This document shows positions 53,064-64,000 of a stretch of 64,000 nt of DNA, piece after piece; position 1 is the stretch's first letter, and the number at the start of each line of letters is the position of its first letter. Position numbers and translations under genes: made by a program. Location: positions 248,001-312,000 of the forward strand of contig NZ_VOHE01000001.1 in assembly GCF_007859305.1 (NCBI RefSeq), read 5' to 3'. Below the pieces are notes generated by a model, which saw nothing but the letters and a program-made list of their open reading frames with translations, did no database searches and had not been told where the DNA came from. Source of the stretch: Luteimonas wenzhouensis. Its GTDB lineage: Bacteria > Pseudomonadota > Gammaproteobacteria > Xanthomonadales > Xanthomonadaceae.

Positions 53064-53936
53064 TTACACGTCGCAGAGGCCGATGGCTTCGCGCAGGGAG
53101 GCGACCGGATCGGGTGCCGAGGGCATGAACTCCTGCGCGATGTATCCGTCGAAGCCGGTGTCGCGGATCGCGCGGCAGATCGCGGGGTAGTTGAGCTCCT
53201 GGTCCGGCCCGATCTCGTGCCGGCCCGGCACGCCCGCGGTGTGGTAGTGCACGAACCAGCGGTGGTGGCGGCGGATGGTGGCGATGATGTCGCCCTCCAT
53301 GATCTGCATGTGGTAGATGTCGTAGAGCAGGCCGAAGTGGTCCGACCCCAACATCTCGCACAGCGCCACGCCCCAGGCCGAGCGGTCGCAGAGATAGTCG
53401 GGATGGTCGACCCGCGAGTTCAGCAGTTCCATCACCAGCCTGACGCCGCGCTTCTCGGCATGGCCGAGGATGCGCTTGAGGCCGGCGGCCGCGTTGGCCA
53501 TGCCCTCGTCCGGGTCCATGCCGGCGCGGTTGCCGGAGAAGCAGATCAGGTTGCGGTAGCCGGCGTCGGCCACCAGGTCGATGTGGCGGGTGTAGCGCGC
53601 CACCAGTTCATCGTGGAAGCGCGTGTCCGCGAACCCCTTCTCCAGCCCGAGTTCGGCGCCGTTGCACATCGAGCTGTCCACGCCGTGCGCCTTGAGCACG
53701 GGCCAGTCGTCCGGGCCGACCAGGTCGATGGCGGCAAAGCCGATCTGCCTCACCGTGCGGCACAGCGCGTCGATGGGCATCCGGGCGAACGTCCAGCGCG
53801 CCACGGAGTGCCTGAGATTGCCCTTCAGCGGCTGCCCGGCCGTGGCGGGCGACGCGGCGAGCGCGGGTGTCGCCAGCCCCACGGCGCCGGCCGTCGCGGC
53901 GCGCAGCACCTCGCGCCTGGTGAATCGATCACTCAA
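53064..53936 (-). CDS. Tat-exported hydroxypyruvate isomerase-like TIM barrel
   Basis: 290 residues from TTG 53936, which has GGGAGAGG directly upstream and gives a compact Tat signal (RFTRREVLRAATAGAVGLAT). An ATG at 54047 is in frame but would bury the signal under 37 residues. Hyi-like landmarks: RLVMELLNSRVDHPDY, FGLLYDIYHMQIMEGD, VHYHTAGVPGRHEIG and YIAQEFMP, with the Glu/Asp/His metal set. First gene of the minus operon, 31 bp before the GMC gene. A periplasmic isomerase acting on a keto sugar is inferred; hydroxypyruvate itself is unlikely. Confidence 0.87.
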   Translation of the reverse strand: MSDRFTRREVLRAATAGAVGLATPALAASPATAGQPLKGNLRHSVARWTFARMPIDALCRTVRQIGFAAIDLVGPDDWPVLKAHGVDSSMCNGAELGLEKGFADTRFHDELVARYTRHIDLVADAGYRNLICFSGNRAGMDPDEGMANAAAGLKRILGHAEKRGVRLVMELLNSRVDHPDYLCDRSAWGVALCEMLGSDHFGLLYDIYHMQIMEGDIIATIRRHHRWFVHYHTAGVPGRHEIGPDQELNYPAICRAIRDTGFDGYIAQEFMPSAPDPVASLREAIGLCDV

Positions 53937-54179
53937 GGCAGCCTCTCCCGAATGGCCCGCGGCGCCCACCAGGCGCGGCTGCGTCGCGCCGCGCGCCGGA
54001 CCCCAGGACCGGCCCGGCACGATACGGCTTGCGGCAACGATGCCCAAGCCGGCGGCCGACAGGTTCGTGAAGCCCGGCGCCGACGGACGCGCTTGGATTC
54101 CGCGTGCGGCGGGCGGGCGGGTTTGCGGGGGTCCCGATCATCCACCGGCCTCCCAACCAGTGACGCGATTCTGCGCGGA

Positions 54180-54193
54180 TGCAATCGATTGCA
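54180..54193. promoter_or_regulatory. LacI-family operator of the minus oxidoreductase operon
   Basis: TGCAATCGATTGCA, a perfect 14-bp palindrome, identical to the core of the operator at 42296-42309. It lies directly after the minus-strand -10, about 245 bp before the TTG start at 53936. Confidence 0.8.
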
Positions 54194-54220
54194 CGATAAC
54201 AACCACGACACTGATTGCAA
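54193..54220 (-). promoter_or_regulatory. Minus-strand promoter of the second oxidoreductase operon
   Basis: On the minus strand: TTGCAA (54220-54215), 16-bp spacer, TATCGT (54198-54193) with a TGT extension, and the operator next to it. Same layout as 42288-42311. Confidence 0.5.
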
Positions 54221-54422
54221 GCCTTCGCGGCCCCGCGGCGCAGCCTGTCCGGGCCCGGCCGACGGTGCGGCACCGCAGCATGCGCGGGCGGCCATTGCGG
54301 GATCGCGTGGACACGCCGGGCGAAGGGTCCGGCCTGATCCACCATCAGCGGCCCGATGCGCCGTTGCGGCGGGCGGCGGCGGATCCAGTGATGCCTGAGA
54401 CATCAATAATAACATTTGATAA

Positions 54423-54451
54423 TTGACTTGAACCTGCTTAACCTCTATCAT
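54423..54451 (+). promoter_or_regulatory. Sigma-70 promoter of the XRE-SulP operon
   Basis: TTGACT (54423-54428), 17-bp spacer, TATCAT (54446-54451), close to the consensus. Start expected near 54458, about 17 nt before the ATG at 54475. Confidence 0.75.
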
Positions 54452-54474
54452 TGCGGCGTGAGACCCCTGCTGCC

Positions 54475-54732
54475 ATGATGACGTCCGCCCAACTCCGCGC
54501 CGCACGTGCCCTGCTCGGCATCGACCAGCGCCGCCTGGCCGAACTGTCGGGGGTGTCGCTGCCCACGATCCAGCGCATGGAGGCCAGCGAGGGCACCGTG
54601 CGCGGCGTGGTGTCCAGCCTGACCAAGGTGGTCGAGGCGCTGGACGCGGCAGGGGTGGAACTGATCGGCGACGACCAGCCCAGCAGCGGCCGCGGACGCG
54701 GCGTGCGACTCAAGCAACGCACGGGCGCCTGA
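54475..54732 (+). CDS. Small XRE-type helix-turn-helix regulator
   Basis: 85 residues, essentially one HTH domain: AQLRAARALLGIDQRRLAEL then SGVSLPTIQRMEASEGTVRG, the Cro/CI-XRE form, and a short basic tail (SSGRGRGVRLKQR). Start is one of two adjacent ATGs (54475, 54478). It has its own strong promoter and sits 3 bp before the SulP gene, so it probably controls that transporter or itself. No separate signal-binding domain is present. Confidence 0.85.
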   Translation: MMTSAQLRAARALLGIDQRRLAELSGVSLPTIQRMEASEGTVRGVVSSLTKVVEALDAAGVELIGDDQPSSGRGRGVRLKQRTGA

Positions 54733-54735
54733 GCG

Positions 54736-56445
54736 ATGTCGCGGTTCGACCTCCCCCGCTACCTGCGCCAGTTCGAGCCCAAGCTGCTCACCGTCATGCG
54801 CGAGGGCTACGGACTGGCGGCGCTGCGCGCGGACGCCGTGGCCGGCCTCACCGTGGCGATCGTCGCCCTGCCGCTGGCGATGGCGCTGGCGATCGCGTCG
54901 GGTACCACGCCCGCCGTGGGCCTGCACACCGCGATCGTCGCCGGTTTCCTGATCTCGGCGCTGGGCGGATCGCGGGTCCAGATCGGCGGGCCCACCGCCG
55001 CGTTCATCCCGGTCGTGTTCGTGGTCATCCAGCAGCACGGGATGGGCGGCCTGATCCTGTCCACGCTGATGGCGGGCCTGATGCTGGTCGCCGCCGGTCT
55101 GCTGCGCCTGGGCACGCTGATGCGGTACATGCCGCAGCCGGTGATCACCGGCTTCACCGCGGGCATCGCCGTGAGCATCTTCTCCAGCCAGGTCAAGGAC
55201 GCCCTTGGGCTGGAGATGGGCGAGGTGCCGGCGGAGTTCGTGGCGCGGTGGCAGGCTTATGCCGCGCACGCCGGCACCCTGGAGCCGGCCGCGCTCGTGC
55301 TGACCGTGCTGGGGCTGGCGATGATCCTGGGCCTGCGGCGCTGGCGTCCGTCCTGGCCGGGGTTCCTGATCGCGCTGGCCGTGTGCACCGTGGCCGCCGG
55401 CGCGCTGGCGCTGCCGGCCGAGACCATCGGCAGCCGCTTCGGCGACCTGCCGGCCACCCTGCCGCAGTTCCAGCTCCCGCGGATCCCGTTCGAGCGCACC
55501 CACGAACTGCTGCCCAGCGCCTTCACCATCGCGTTCCTGGCCGGGGTGGAGTCGCTGCTGTCGGCGGTGGTCGCCGATGGCATGACCGGCGGGCGCCATC
55601 GTTCCAACGCCGAACTGGTCGCACAGGGCGTGGCCAATGTCGGCTCGGCGCTGATCGGCGGCCTGCCCGCGACCGGTGCGCTGGCACGCACCGCCACCAA
55701 CGTGCGCGCCGGCGGGCGCACCCCGGTGGCCGGCATGCTCCACGCCGGCTTCCTGCTGCTGTTCATGCTGCTGCTCGCGCCGCTGATGCGCTACGTGCCG
55801 CTGGCGGCGCTGGCCGCGGTGCTGCTGGTGGTGGCCTGGAACATGGCCGAGGTGGAGCAGTTCCGCAACACGCTGTCGGCGCCCTGGGGCGACCGCATCG
55901 TGCTGCTGGCGACCTTCTTCCTGACGGTGCTGTTCGACCTCACCGTCGCGATCCAGGTCGGCGTGGTCCTGGCTGCCCTGGTGTTCATGGTGCGGATGGC
56001 GGACGCGGTGGAGATGCGCACCGAAGCCGAGGTGCCGCCGGACGACGAAGCCGCCGGCGAGGAAGGCTTCGCCCAGCGCGCCCACCTGCCCGACGGGGTG
56101 GAGGTCTACCGCATCGGCGGCCCGCTGTTCTTCGGCGTGGCCGACCGGATCGGCAACCTGCTTGACGGCCTGCCGCAGAAGCCGCGGGTGCTGATCCTGC
56201 GCATGCGCCAGGTGCCGGTGATCGACGCCAGCGGCGTGCACGCACTGCGTTCGCTGGCCGCGCGCTGCCACCGCAAGGGCATCGCGCTGATCATCTCCGG
56301 CCTGCAGGCGCAGCCGAACCGGGTGATCGCGGGCATGCGCCTGGAAAAGGCGCCGGGCGAGGTGTATTTCGCCTCTTCCTTCGAACCGGCGCTGGCCAAG
56401 GCCCGCGCCCTGCTGGCCGAGCGGCCGCGCGACGCGGCGCGCTGA
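54736..56445 (+). CDS. SulP family inorganic anion transporter
   Basis: 569 residues with about 12-14 membrane segments and a cytoplasmic STAS domain. Family landmarks: [60 protein letters not shown], and in the STAS domain [20 protein letters not shown]. Members carry sulfate, bicarbonate or dicarboxylates; substrate cannot be chosen here. Transcribed with the XRE gene. Confidence 0.9.
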   Translation: MSRFDLPRYLRQFEPKLLTVMREGYGLAALRADAVAGLTVAIVALPLAMALAIASGTTPAVGLHTAIVAGFLISALGGSRVQIGGPTAAFIPVVFVVIQQHGMGGLILSTLMAGLMLVAAGLLRLGTLMRYMPQPVITGFTAGIAVSIFSSQVKDALGLEMGEVPAEFVARWQAYAAHAGTLEPAALVLTVLGLAMILGLRRWRPSWPGFLIALAVCTVAAGALALPAETIGSRFGDLPATLPQFQLPRIPFERTHELLPSAFTIAFLAGVESLLSAVVADGMTGGRHRSNAELVAQGVANVGSALIGGLPATGALARTATNVRAGGRTPVAGMLHAGFLLLFMLLLAPLMRYVPLAALAAVLLVVAWNMAEVEQFRNTLSAPWGDRIVLLATFFLTVLFDLTVAIQVGVVLAALVFMVRMADAVEMRTEAEVPPDDEAAGEEGFAQRAHLPDGVEVYRIGGPLFFGVADRIGNLLDGLPQKPRVLILRMRQVPVIDASGVHALRSLAARCHRKGIALIISGLQAQPNRVIAGMRLEKAPGEVYFASSFEPALAKARALLAERPRDAAR

Positions 56446-56493
56446 GGCGCCGCGCGCCTCCACGCGCGGCGCGCGGCGCGGCACAATGGCGCC

Positions 56494-57311
<818 letters not shown>

Positions 57312-57315
<4 letters not shown>

Positions 57316-58166
57316 CCGGGGCGCCGCCGCTCCTGGAGCGGCCGGTCCGCGCCCGCGACGACCACCGCTGGACCCTGTTCGCGCGCATCCCGCCGGCACC
57401 GCGCCAGGCGCTGCTGTGGCTGCCGGCGCTGGGCGTGGCCGCGCGCCATTACCTGCCCTTCGCAGATGCCCTGGCCGGGCACGGCGTCGCGGTATTCCTG
57501 CACGAATGGCGCGGCAACGGCTCGAGCAGCCTGCGCGCCCGGCGCGGCAGTGACTGGGGCTACCGCGAACTGCTGGTACAGGACATCCCCGCCAGCCAGG
57601 CCGAGATGGACCGCCTGCTGCCATCGGCCACGCCCCTCGTGCTCGGCGGCCACAGCCTGGGTGGCCAGCTCGCCTGCTGCCGCCTGGCGCTGGCGCCAGG
57701 CACGGCGGACGCGCTGTGGCTGGTGGCCAGCGGCGCGCCCTACTGGCGTACTTTCCCGATGCCCACGCGGGCCTGGTTGCCCTTCGCCTACCGCTTCCTG
57801 CCGTGGCTGGCGCGGATGCACGGACACCTGCCGGGGCGGCGGATCGGCTTCGGTGGCAACGAGGCGGCGGGCGTCATCGCCGACTGGGCGCGGACTGCGA
57901 TCAGCGGCCGCTACGCCGCTACCGGGCTGGCGCGGGACCTGGACGCGGACCTGGGGCTTCTGGCCCATCCGGTGCGCGCGGTGGTGCTCGCGCGCGACTG
58001 GCTCGCCCCGCGCGGCTCGCTCGACTTCCTGCTCGGCAAGCTGGGCCGGCCGAAGGCCGAGGTCGCCTGCTTCGACGACCGGCGCCTGGGCGCGCGCGCC
58101 GACCACTACGCCTGGATGAAGACCCCCGGCGCGGTCGCCGGCTGGTTGGCGGCTCAGCCGGCGTAG
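57312..58166 (+). CDS. Alpha/beta hydrolase
   Basis: 284 residues, cytoplasmic. The nucleophile elbow is [20 protein letters not shown] (GHSLGG). The oxyanion area lies near [20 protein letters not shown], and the likely catalytic His is in [16 protein letters not shown]; Asp in [10 protein letters not shown]. This is the type annotated in proteobacteria as a predicted alpha/beta hydrolase with [10 protein letters not shown] after strand 4. Substrate unknown. Coupled to thiD and overlapping the end of convergent galE by 13 bp. Confidence 0.85.
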
Positions 58167-59167
58167 CCGCGCGGATTCATCTGCTGCCAGCGCCAGGCGT
58201 CGCGGCACATCGCGTCGACGTCCAGCGCGGCCTTCCAGCCCAGCAGCGCCTGCGCGCGCGAGGGATCGGCGTACACCTCGGCCACGTCGCCGTCCCGGCG
58301 GCCGACGATTTCGTACGGCACCTCGCGCCCCGAGGCGCGCTCGAAGGCGCGCACCAGCTGCAGCACGCTGACCCCCGCGCCGGTGCCGAGGTTGACGGTG
58401 AAGCCGCGGCCGGTGCGTTCCAGCGCGTCGAGCGCATCGGCGTGGGCACGGGCCAGGTCGACCACGTGGATGTAGTCGCGCACGCCGGTGCCGTCGACCG
58501 TGGGCCAGTCGCCGCCGAAGATGCGCAGGCGCTCCCGCCGGCCCACCGCGACCTGGCAGATGTAGGGCATCAGGTTGTTGGGAACACCGGCCGGGTCCTC
58601 GCCGATCAGGCCCGAAGCGTGCGCCCCGACCGGGTTGAAGTAGCGCAGCACCGCGGCCTGGAAGCCGGGGTCGGCGGCGCACAGGTCGGCGATGAGCTGC
58701 TCCATCACCAGCTTGGTGCGGCCATAGGGGTTGGTGACGCGCAGCGGCGCGTCCTCGGTCACCGGCACCCGGTCGGGGTCGCCGTAGACGGTGGCCGACG
58801 AACTGAACACCAGCCGCTGCGTGCCCGCCTCCTGCATCGCCCGCAGCAGGTTGAGGGTGCCGGTGATGTTGTTGTCGAAGTAGTCCAGCGGCCGCTCGCA
58901 GGATTCGCCCACGGCTTTGAGCGCGGCGAAGTGCAGCACCGCGTCGAAACCGCCGCCCGCCAGCAGCGCGGCGGTGGCCGCGCGGTCGCGCAGGTCCACC
59001 TCGTGGAAGGGCAGCGACTTGCCGGTGATCCGCTCGAGCCGCTCGAGCACCGCCGGCGAGCTGTTGCACAGGTTGTCGGCCACGACCAGGTCGTGGCCGC
59101 GGGCGGCCAGTTCCACGCAGGTATGGCTGCCGATGTAGCCGGCGCCGCCGAACACCAGGATGCGCAT
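58154..59167 (-). CDS. galE: UDP-glucose 4-epimerase
   Basis: 337 residues. NAD motif [20 protein letters not shown], catalytic SSSATVYG (Ser) and [11 protein letters not shown] (Tyr-x3-Lys), plus [20 protein letters not shown] and [20 protein letters not shown], as in GalE. Interconverts UDP-glucose and UDP-galactose, a precursor for the exopolysaccharide locus that begins 189 bp away on the other strand. Length equals E. coli GalE (338). Confidence 0.94.
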   Translation of the reverse strand: MRILVFGGAGYIGSHTCVELAARGHDLVVADNLCNSSPAVLERLERITGKSLPFHEVDLRDRAATAALLAGGGFDAVLHFAALKAVGESCERPLDYFDNNITGTLNLLRAMQEAGTQRLVFSSSATVYGDPDRVPVTEDAPLRVTNPYGRTKLVMEQLIADLCAADPGFQAAVLRYFNPVGAHASGLIGEDPAGVPNNLMPYICQVAVGRRERLRIFGGDWPTVDGTGVRDYIHVVDLARAHADALDALERTGRGFTVNLGTGAGVSVLQLVRAFERASGREVPYEIVGRRDGDVAEVYADPSRAQALLGWKAALDVDAMCRDAWRWQQMNPRGYAG

Positions 59168-59356
59168 GCGAAGGGTCCTTGCTGGGTCGCGCCCATTATC
59201 GCCATGCCGGGAGGCGGCCGTCGCGGCGGCGCGCGCTGGCCTGTCGCGGCCGCATCCTGCGTTGTGCAAGGTCACACGCAGGGATCGGGGAATCCGCGGC
59301 CGGATGGCCGGGGCCGGTCCGCTAGACTTGGCCCGCCACCCACTTCCGGACCCCGG

Positions 59357-60646
<1,290 letters not shown>

Positions 60647-60666
60647 CACCCCACGGAGTTCCCCGC

Positions 60667-61674
60667 ATGCGCGTGCTCGTCACCGGCGCCGCCGGCTTCA
60701 TCGGCTCCCACCTCAGCCAGCGCCTGGTCGCGCGCGGCGACGAGGTGCTCGGCTTCGACAACCTCAACAACTACTACGACCCTGCGCTCAAGCAGGCGCG
60801 GCTGGACCGGCTGCTGCCGCTGCCGGGGTTCTCCTTCGTCAAGGGGTCGCTCGAGGACCGGGGCACGGTCGAGCGCGCGTTCGCCAACTTCCGCCCGCAG
60901 CGGGTGGTGAACCTGGCCGCGCAGGCCGGGGTGCGCTATTCGCTGGAGAACCCGCACGCCTACATCGACAGCAACATCGTCGGCTTCACCAACATCCTCG
61001 AGGCCTGCCGCCACGGCGGCGTCGAGCACCTGGTGTACGCCTCCTCGAGCTCGGTCTACGGCGCCAACCGCAAGCTGCCGTTCGCGGTCGAGGACAGCGT
61101 CGACCACCCGGTGAGCCTGTACGCGGCGACCAAGAAGGCCAACGAGCTGATGGCGCACACCTACAGCCACCTGTTCGGCCTGCCGACCACCGGCCTGCGC
61201 TTCTTCACCGTGTACGGCCCCTGGGGCCGGCCGGACATGGCCCTGTTCCTGTTCACCCGGAACATCCTCGAGGGCAAGCCAATCGACGTGTTCAACCACG
61301 GCCGGCACACGCGCGACTTCACCTACATCGACGACATCGTCGAGGGCGTGGTCCGGACCCTGGACCGGGTCCCGGGCCCGGACCCCGACTACGACCCGCT
61401 GGCCCCCCATCCGGGCTCGTCGAGCGCGCCGTGGCGGGTCTACAACATCGGCAACCACCAGCCGGTCGAGCTGCTGCGCTACATCGAGGTGCTGGAGGAA
61501 TGCCTGGGCCGCAAGGCCGAGCGCAACCTGCTGCCGATGCAGCCGGGCGACGTGCCCGACACCTGCGCCGACGTCAGCGCCCTGGAGCGCGATACCGGCT
61601 ACCGGCCGTCCACCCCGATCGAGACCGGGGTGCGCAACTTCGTGGACTGGTACCGGGCCTACCACAGGATCTGA
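60667..61674 (+). CDS. NAD-dependent nucleotide-sugar epimerase (UDP-glucuronate 4-epimerase-like)
   Basis: 335 residues, SDR fold: [20 protein letters not shown], then [20 protein letters not shown] (typical of UDP-GlcA 4-epimerases), catalytic [14 protein letters not shown] and [40 protein letters not shown]. It would epimerise the uronate made by the upstream enzyme. The exact sugar depends on that enzyme. Confidence 0.88.
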   Translation: MRVLVTGAAGFIGSHLSQRLVARGDEVLGFDNLNNYYDPALKQARLDRLLPLPGFSFVKGSLEDRGTVERAFANFRPQRVVNLAAQAGVRYSLENPHAYIDSNIVGFTNILEACRHGGVEHLVYASSSSVYGANRKLPFAVEDSVDHPVSLYAATKKANELMAHTYSHLFGLPTTGLRFFTVYGPWGRPDMALFLFTRNILEGKPIDVFNHGRHTRDFTYIDDIVEGVVRTLDRVPGPDPDYDPLAPHPGSSSAPWRVYNIGNHQPVELLRYIEVLEECLGRKAERNLLPMQPGDVPDTCADVSALERDTGYRPSTPIETGVRNFVDWYRAYHRI

Positions 61675-61766
61675 GCGCGCCCGCGGGGGACTCGCCCGCC
61701 GATGTCCGCGCCCGGGGCGTTCCTGCGTTTGTCTGCGTATCGGAAACACACCCGGGGGACCCACCC

Positions 61767-62387
61767 ATGCGCACGCTCCGCCTCGTCGCGGCCATCCTGT
61801 TCCTGTCCGTCCTCGCCGCCTGCGCCACCGGCGCGCGGCAGTCCTCCGCCCCGCCGCCGCCGGTCCCGACCCTGGTCGACGACTACCTGATCGGGGTCGA
61901 CGACGAAGTCCAGGTCTCGGTCTGGCGCAACCCCGAACTCGGCATCACCGTGCCGGTGCGCCCCGACGGCAAGATCTCGGTGCCGCTGGTCGGCGACGTG
62001 GTCGCCGGCGGGCGCACGCCCAACGAGGTCGCCGCCGACATCCAGGAGAAGCTGGGCGCCTACGTGCGCGACCCGCAGGTGGCGGTGATCCTCACCCAGC
62101 TGCGCAGCCACGAGTACCTGTCGCGGGTGCGCGTGACCGGCGCGGTCCGCCAGCCGGTGTCGATCCCCTACCGCCAGGGCATGACCGTGCTCGACGCGGT
62201 CCTGGCCGCCGGCGGCGTGACCGAGTTCGCCGCGCCCGATCGCGCCGACCTGTTCCGCCGCAACGACGACGCCAGCACCACCACCTACGCGGTGCGGCTC
62301 GACCGGATCCTGAACCGCGGCGACCTGTCGACCAATTACTCCGTCGCCCCGGGCGACGTCATCACCGTTCCGGAGCGCACGTTCTGA
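61767..62387 (+). CDS. Polysaccharide export lipoprotein (Wza/EpsA-like)
   Basis: 206 residues, lipobox VLAAC after a short signal peptide. Poly_export domain: YLIGVDDEVQVSVWRNPELG, VPVRPDGKISVPLVGDVVAG, then an SLBB-like unit (VRVTGAVRQPVSIPYRQGMT). Small form found in exosortase (XrtA/EpsH)-type exopolysaccharide loci rather than the 380-residue Wza. Outer-membrane export channel or its periplasmic part. Stop overlaps the next start (TGATG). Confidence 0.85.
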   Translation: MRTLRLVAAILFLSVLAACATGARQSSAPPPPVPTLVDDYLIGVDDEVQVSVWRNPELGITVPVRPDGKISVPLVGDVVAGGRTPNEVAADIQEKLGAYVRDPQVAVILTQLRSHEYLSRVRVTGAVRQPVSIPYRQGMTVLDAVLAAGGVTEFAAPDRADLFRRNDDASTTTYAVRLDRILNRGDLSTNYSVAPGDVITVPERTF

Positions 62388-63970
62388 TGTCATCCACTTC
62401 GCTCCCCGCGCCCCGCGCGCCGCTCCAGGCGCGCAAGGTCGATGCCCCGCAGCCCGACGAGCTGCTCGTCATCCTGTTCAAGGAGGCGCGCAAGCGGGTG
62501 GTCGCGATCGCGGCCACCTTCGCCGCGGTGATGCTGCTGACGCTGTTCGTGGGGCTGCAGATCATCCCCCGCAACTACACCTCCTCGATCACGATCCTCG
62601 CCCAGGACAGCGACATCATCCAGCCGCTGCTCGAGGGCCGCGCCGTGCCCACCGGCGTGTCCGACCGCGCCGGCCGGGCGCGCCAGATCCTCTACAGCAA
62701 GCGCGTGCTCGACCGGATCATCGAGGTCGGCGGCTGGGACGAGCAGAAGATGAGCGCGATCCAGCGCGACAAGCTGATGGAGGACATCCGCAACAACACC
62801 GTCATCAGCATCCCGCGCGGCGACCTGGTGCAGATCGACTACCGCGACACCGACCCGGAACGCGCGTTCCTCGTCGCCGACGCCTTCGGCACCCTGTTCA
62901 TCGAGGAGACCCTCGCGGCCAAGGCGCGGGAAAGCCGCGAGGCCTACGAGTTCATCGACAAGCAGGTCAACGAGTACCACGCCAAGCTGACCGAAGCCGA
63001 GCGGAACCTGCAGGATTACCGCTCGCGCAACGCCGACGCCCAGCCGGGGAGCGCCGCGGACGTCAATGCCCGCATCACCTCGCTGCGCAGCCAGGTCGAG
63101 CAGGCGCGGATGGAGCTGCTCGAGCAGCAGTCGCGGGAGGCCTCGATCGCGGCGCAGCTGTCGGGCGAGTCCGCGGTGACCGCCGCGCACACCCGCGAGA
63201 ACCTCTACAACACCCAGCTGATCGAACTGCGCGCCGAGCTCGACCGGCTGATGCTGACCTACACCGAGCGCCATCCCGACGTGGTCCGGGTGCGCCACCA
63301 GATCGAGGACGTGCAGCGCGCGCTGGCCGCCGAGCAGCAGCGGCGCTCCCAGGGCGGCGGCGGCCTGCAGTCCGAGGACGCCCAGCTCAACCCGCTGTAC
63401 AACGAGCTGCGCAGCCAGCTGGCGCAGGCACGGCGCGAGGCGGCGGCAATCCGTTCGCGCATGGGCGTGGCCCAGTCCCTGCTCGACCAGGAGCTCGACC
63501 GCAGCCGCCGCATCGCCGCGTCCGAGAGCGTGCTGGCCGAGCTGACCCGTGACTACGAAGTGAACCGCGAGATCTACCAGGACCTGCTGCGCCGGCGCGA
63601 GAACGCGCGCGTGTCGATGGGCCTGGACCAGGAAAACCGCGGCCTGACCCTGCGCGTGCAGGATCCGGCGACGATGCCGCTGCGGCCGAGCGGGCTGCGC
63701 TTCATGCACATCGCCGCCGCGGGCGCGGTGCTCGCGGTCGGGCTGCCGATCGGGCTGCTGGTGCTGCTGGCCCGCTTCGACCCCAGGGTGCGCTCGCCGC
63801 GCCAGATCCCGCAGCGCACCGGCTACCCGCTGCTGACCGTGATCCCGGCCTACCCGACCCCGGGCGAGCGCAGGCGGCAGTCGTTCCGGCTGGTGCTGAG
63901 CGGGGCCATGGTCTGCAGCGTGTTCGTGGTCTACGCGCTGGTCTTCGCCCTCAAGGTCGCTACCTCGTGA
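62387..63970 (+). CDS. Polysaccharide chain-length determinant (Wzz/EpsB-like)
   Basis: 527 residues. Two membrane helices (~35-58 and near 440-465) bracket a periplasmic part with Wzz opening (YTSSITILAQDSDIIQPLLE) and long coiled coils (~185-350). A third hydrophobic segment is at the C-terminus (LVLSGAMVCSVFVVYALVFA). The tail lacks the tyrosine-kinase domain, so a separate kinase is expected next. Family: XrtA-system chain-length determinants. Co-translated with the export lipoprotein; its stop overlaps a GTG for the next gene. Confidence 0.86.
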   Translation: MSSTSLPAPRAPLQARKVDAPQPDELLVILFKEARKRVVAIAATFAAVMLLTLFVGLQIIPRNYTSSITILAQDSDIIQPLLEGRAVPTGVSDRAGRARQILYSKRVLDRIIEVGGWDEQKMSAIQRDKLMEDIRNNTVISIPRGDLVQIDYRDTDPERAFLVADAFGTLFIEETLAAKARESREAYEFIDKQVNEYHAKLTEAERNLQDYRSRNADAQPGSAADVNARITSLRSQVEQARMELLEQQSREASIAAQLSGESAVTAAHTRENLYNTQLIELRAELDRLMLTYTERHPDVVRVRHQIEDVQRALAAEQQRRSQGGGGLQSEDAQLNPLYNELRSQLAQARREAAAIRSRMGVAQSLLDQELDRSRRIAASESVLAELTRDYEVNREIYQDLLRRRENARVSMGLDQENRGLTLRVQDPATMPLRPSGLRFMHIAAAGAVLAVGLPIGLLVLLARFDPRVRSPRQIPQRTGYPLLTVIPAYPTPGERRRQSFRLVLSGAMVCSVFVVYALVFALKVATS

Positions 63971-64000
63971 GGGCCCGCATGCAACTCGATTCCCGCCAGG
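63967..64000 (+). CDS. Start of the next exopolysaccharide gene, cut by the window edge
   Basis: GTG 63967 overlaps the Wzz-like stop by four bases, and an in-frame ATG follows at 63979. Only about 11 codons are visible, too few to name a product. Position suggests another member of the exopolysaccharide operon. Confidence 0.35.
   Translation, partial: MRARMQLDSRQ

Larger units (their letters stand above)
53937..54474. other. Long intergenic region with two divergent promoters
   Basis: 538 bp between the TTG start at 53936 and the XRE gene. It holds the minus-operon promoter/operator (54180-54220) and the XRE promoter (54423-54451). Between 53937 and 54179 is a ~245-bp transcribed leader in which I see no gene or known riboswitch. 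The stretch 54395-54455 is markedly AT-rich against its surroundings. Confidence 0.6.

Noticed and set aside
53064..54047. ATG 54047 as the start of the Hyi-like protein
   Set aside because: It puts 37 residues ahead of the Tat signal and has no good ribosome site; TTG 53936 has both.
42231..54220. Plain gluconate or glucose dehydrogenase locus
   Set aside because: The cytochrome subunit and gluconate genes are missing, while DUF1080, TIM-barrel and Gfo/Idh/MocA genes are present in the modules; glycoside C3 oxidation fits better.

Overview
The window is about 72% GC and almost fully coding. It looks like chromosomal DNA of a Xanthomonadaceae (Lysobacteraceae) bacterium of the Lysobacter/Luteimonas type. 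The evidence is the family mix (DUF6116 protein, TonB-dependent receptor with a carboxypeptidase-regulatory-like N-terminus, LacI-controlled sugar loci, fused branched-chain dehydrogenase E1), an scpA-scpB-rluB block, and a palindromic element starting GTAGGAGCGGCTT of the kind scattered through xanthomonad genomes. I see no rRNA, tRNA, CRISPR array, insertion sequence or prophage. Genus assignment is inference.

Region 1 (1-13216, minus strand) reads as one glucan-use operon. In transcription order: a LacI-type operator, GH3 beta-glucosidase, LacI regulator, TonB-dependent receptor, GH144-like endoglucanase lipoprotein, ABC sugar-binding lipoprotein, two ABC permeases, and a secreted discoidin-domain protein running off the left edge. 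A beta-1,2-glucan or related glucan is the likely substrate. Region 2 (13300-13745) has no gene but holds two identical 142-bp direct repeats full of hairpins. Region 3 (13753-25347) is housekeeping: yciI, scpA, scpB, rluB, lolD with a lolC/E-type permease, and a succinate dehydrogenase block (sdhCDAB) surrounded by assembly genes (sdhE, ygfX, an SDHAF4/DUF1674 homologue and divergent ygfZ).

Region 4 (25366-41088) is a mosaic of metabolic and envelope genes: fused branched-chain 2-oxoacid dehydrogenase E1, two glutathione transferases, an acetyltransferase, glutaryl-CoA dehydrogenase, two glycine-zipper envelope proteins, TatD nuclease, TcdA, cytochrome c-prime, DUF456 protein, MscS channel, phospholipase A, cardiolipin synthase and class I fumarase.

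Region 5 (41122-54220) is the most interesting part. A LacI regulator sits beside two convergent operons, each started by the same palindrome (TGCAATCGATTGCA) placed directly after an extended -10 promoter. Each operon carries a GMC flavoprotein dehydrogenase, its small Tat-signal subunit, an exported DUF1080 (3-keto-disaccharide hydrolase family) protein and exported TIM-barrel isomerase-like proteins. The plus operon adds a cytoplasmic TIM-barrel protein, an MFS importer and a Gfo/Idh/MocA oxidoreductase. I infer a two-module periplasmic pathway that oxidises glycosides to 3-keto sugars, cleaves them, and imports and reduces the product.

Region 6 (54423-64000, mostly plus strand) has an XRE regulator with a clear sigma-70 promoter, a SulP transporter, thiD, an alpha/beta hydrolase and galE (minus). 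It ends in the start of an exopolysaccharide locus: nucleotide-sugar dehydrogenase, epimerase, Wza/EpsA-like export lipoprotein and a Wzz/EpsB-like chain-length protein. The locus continues past the right edge.
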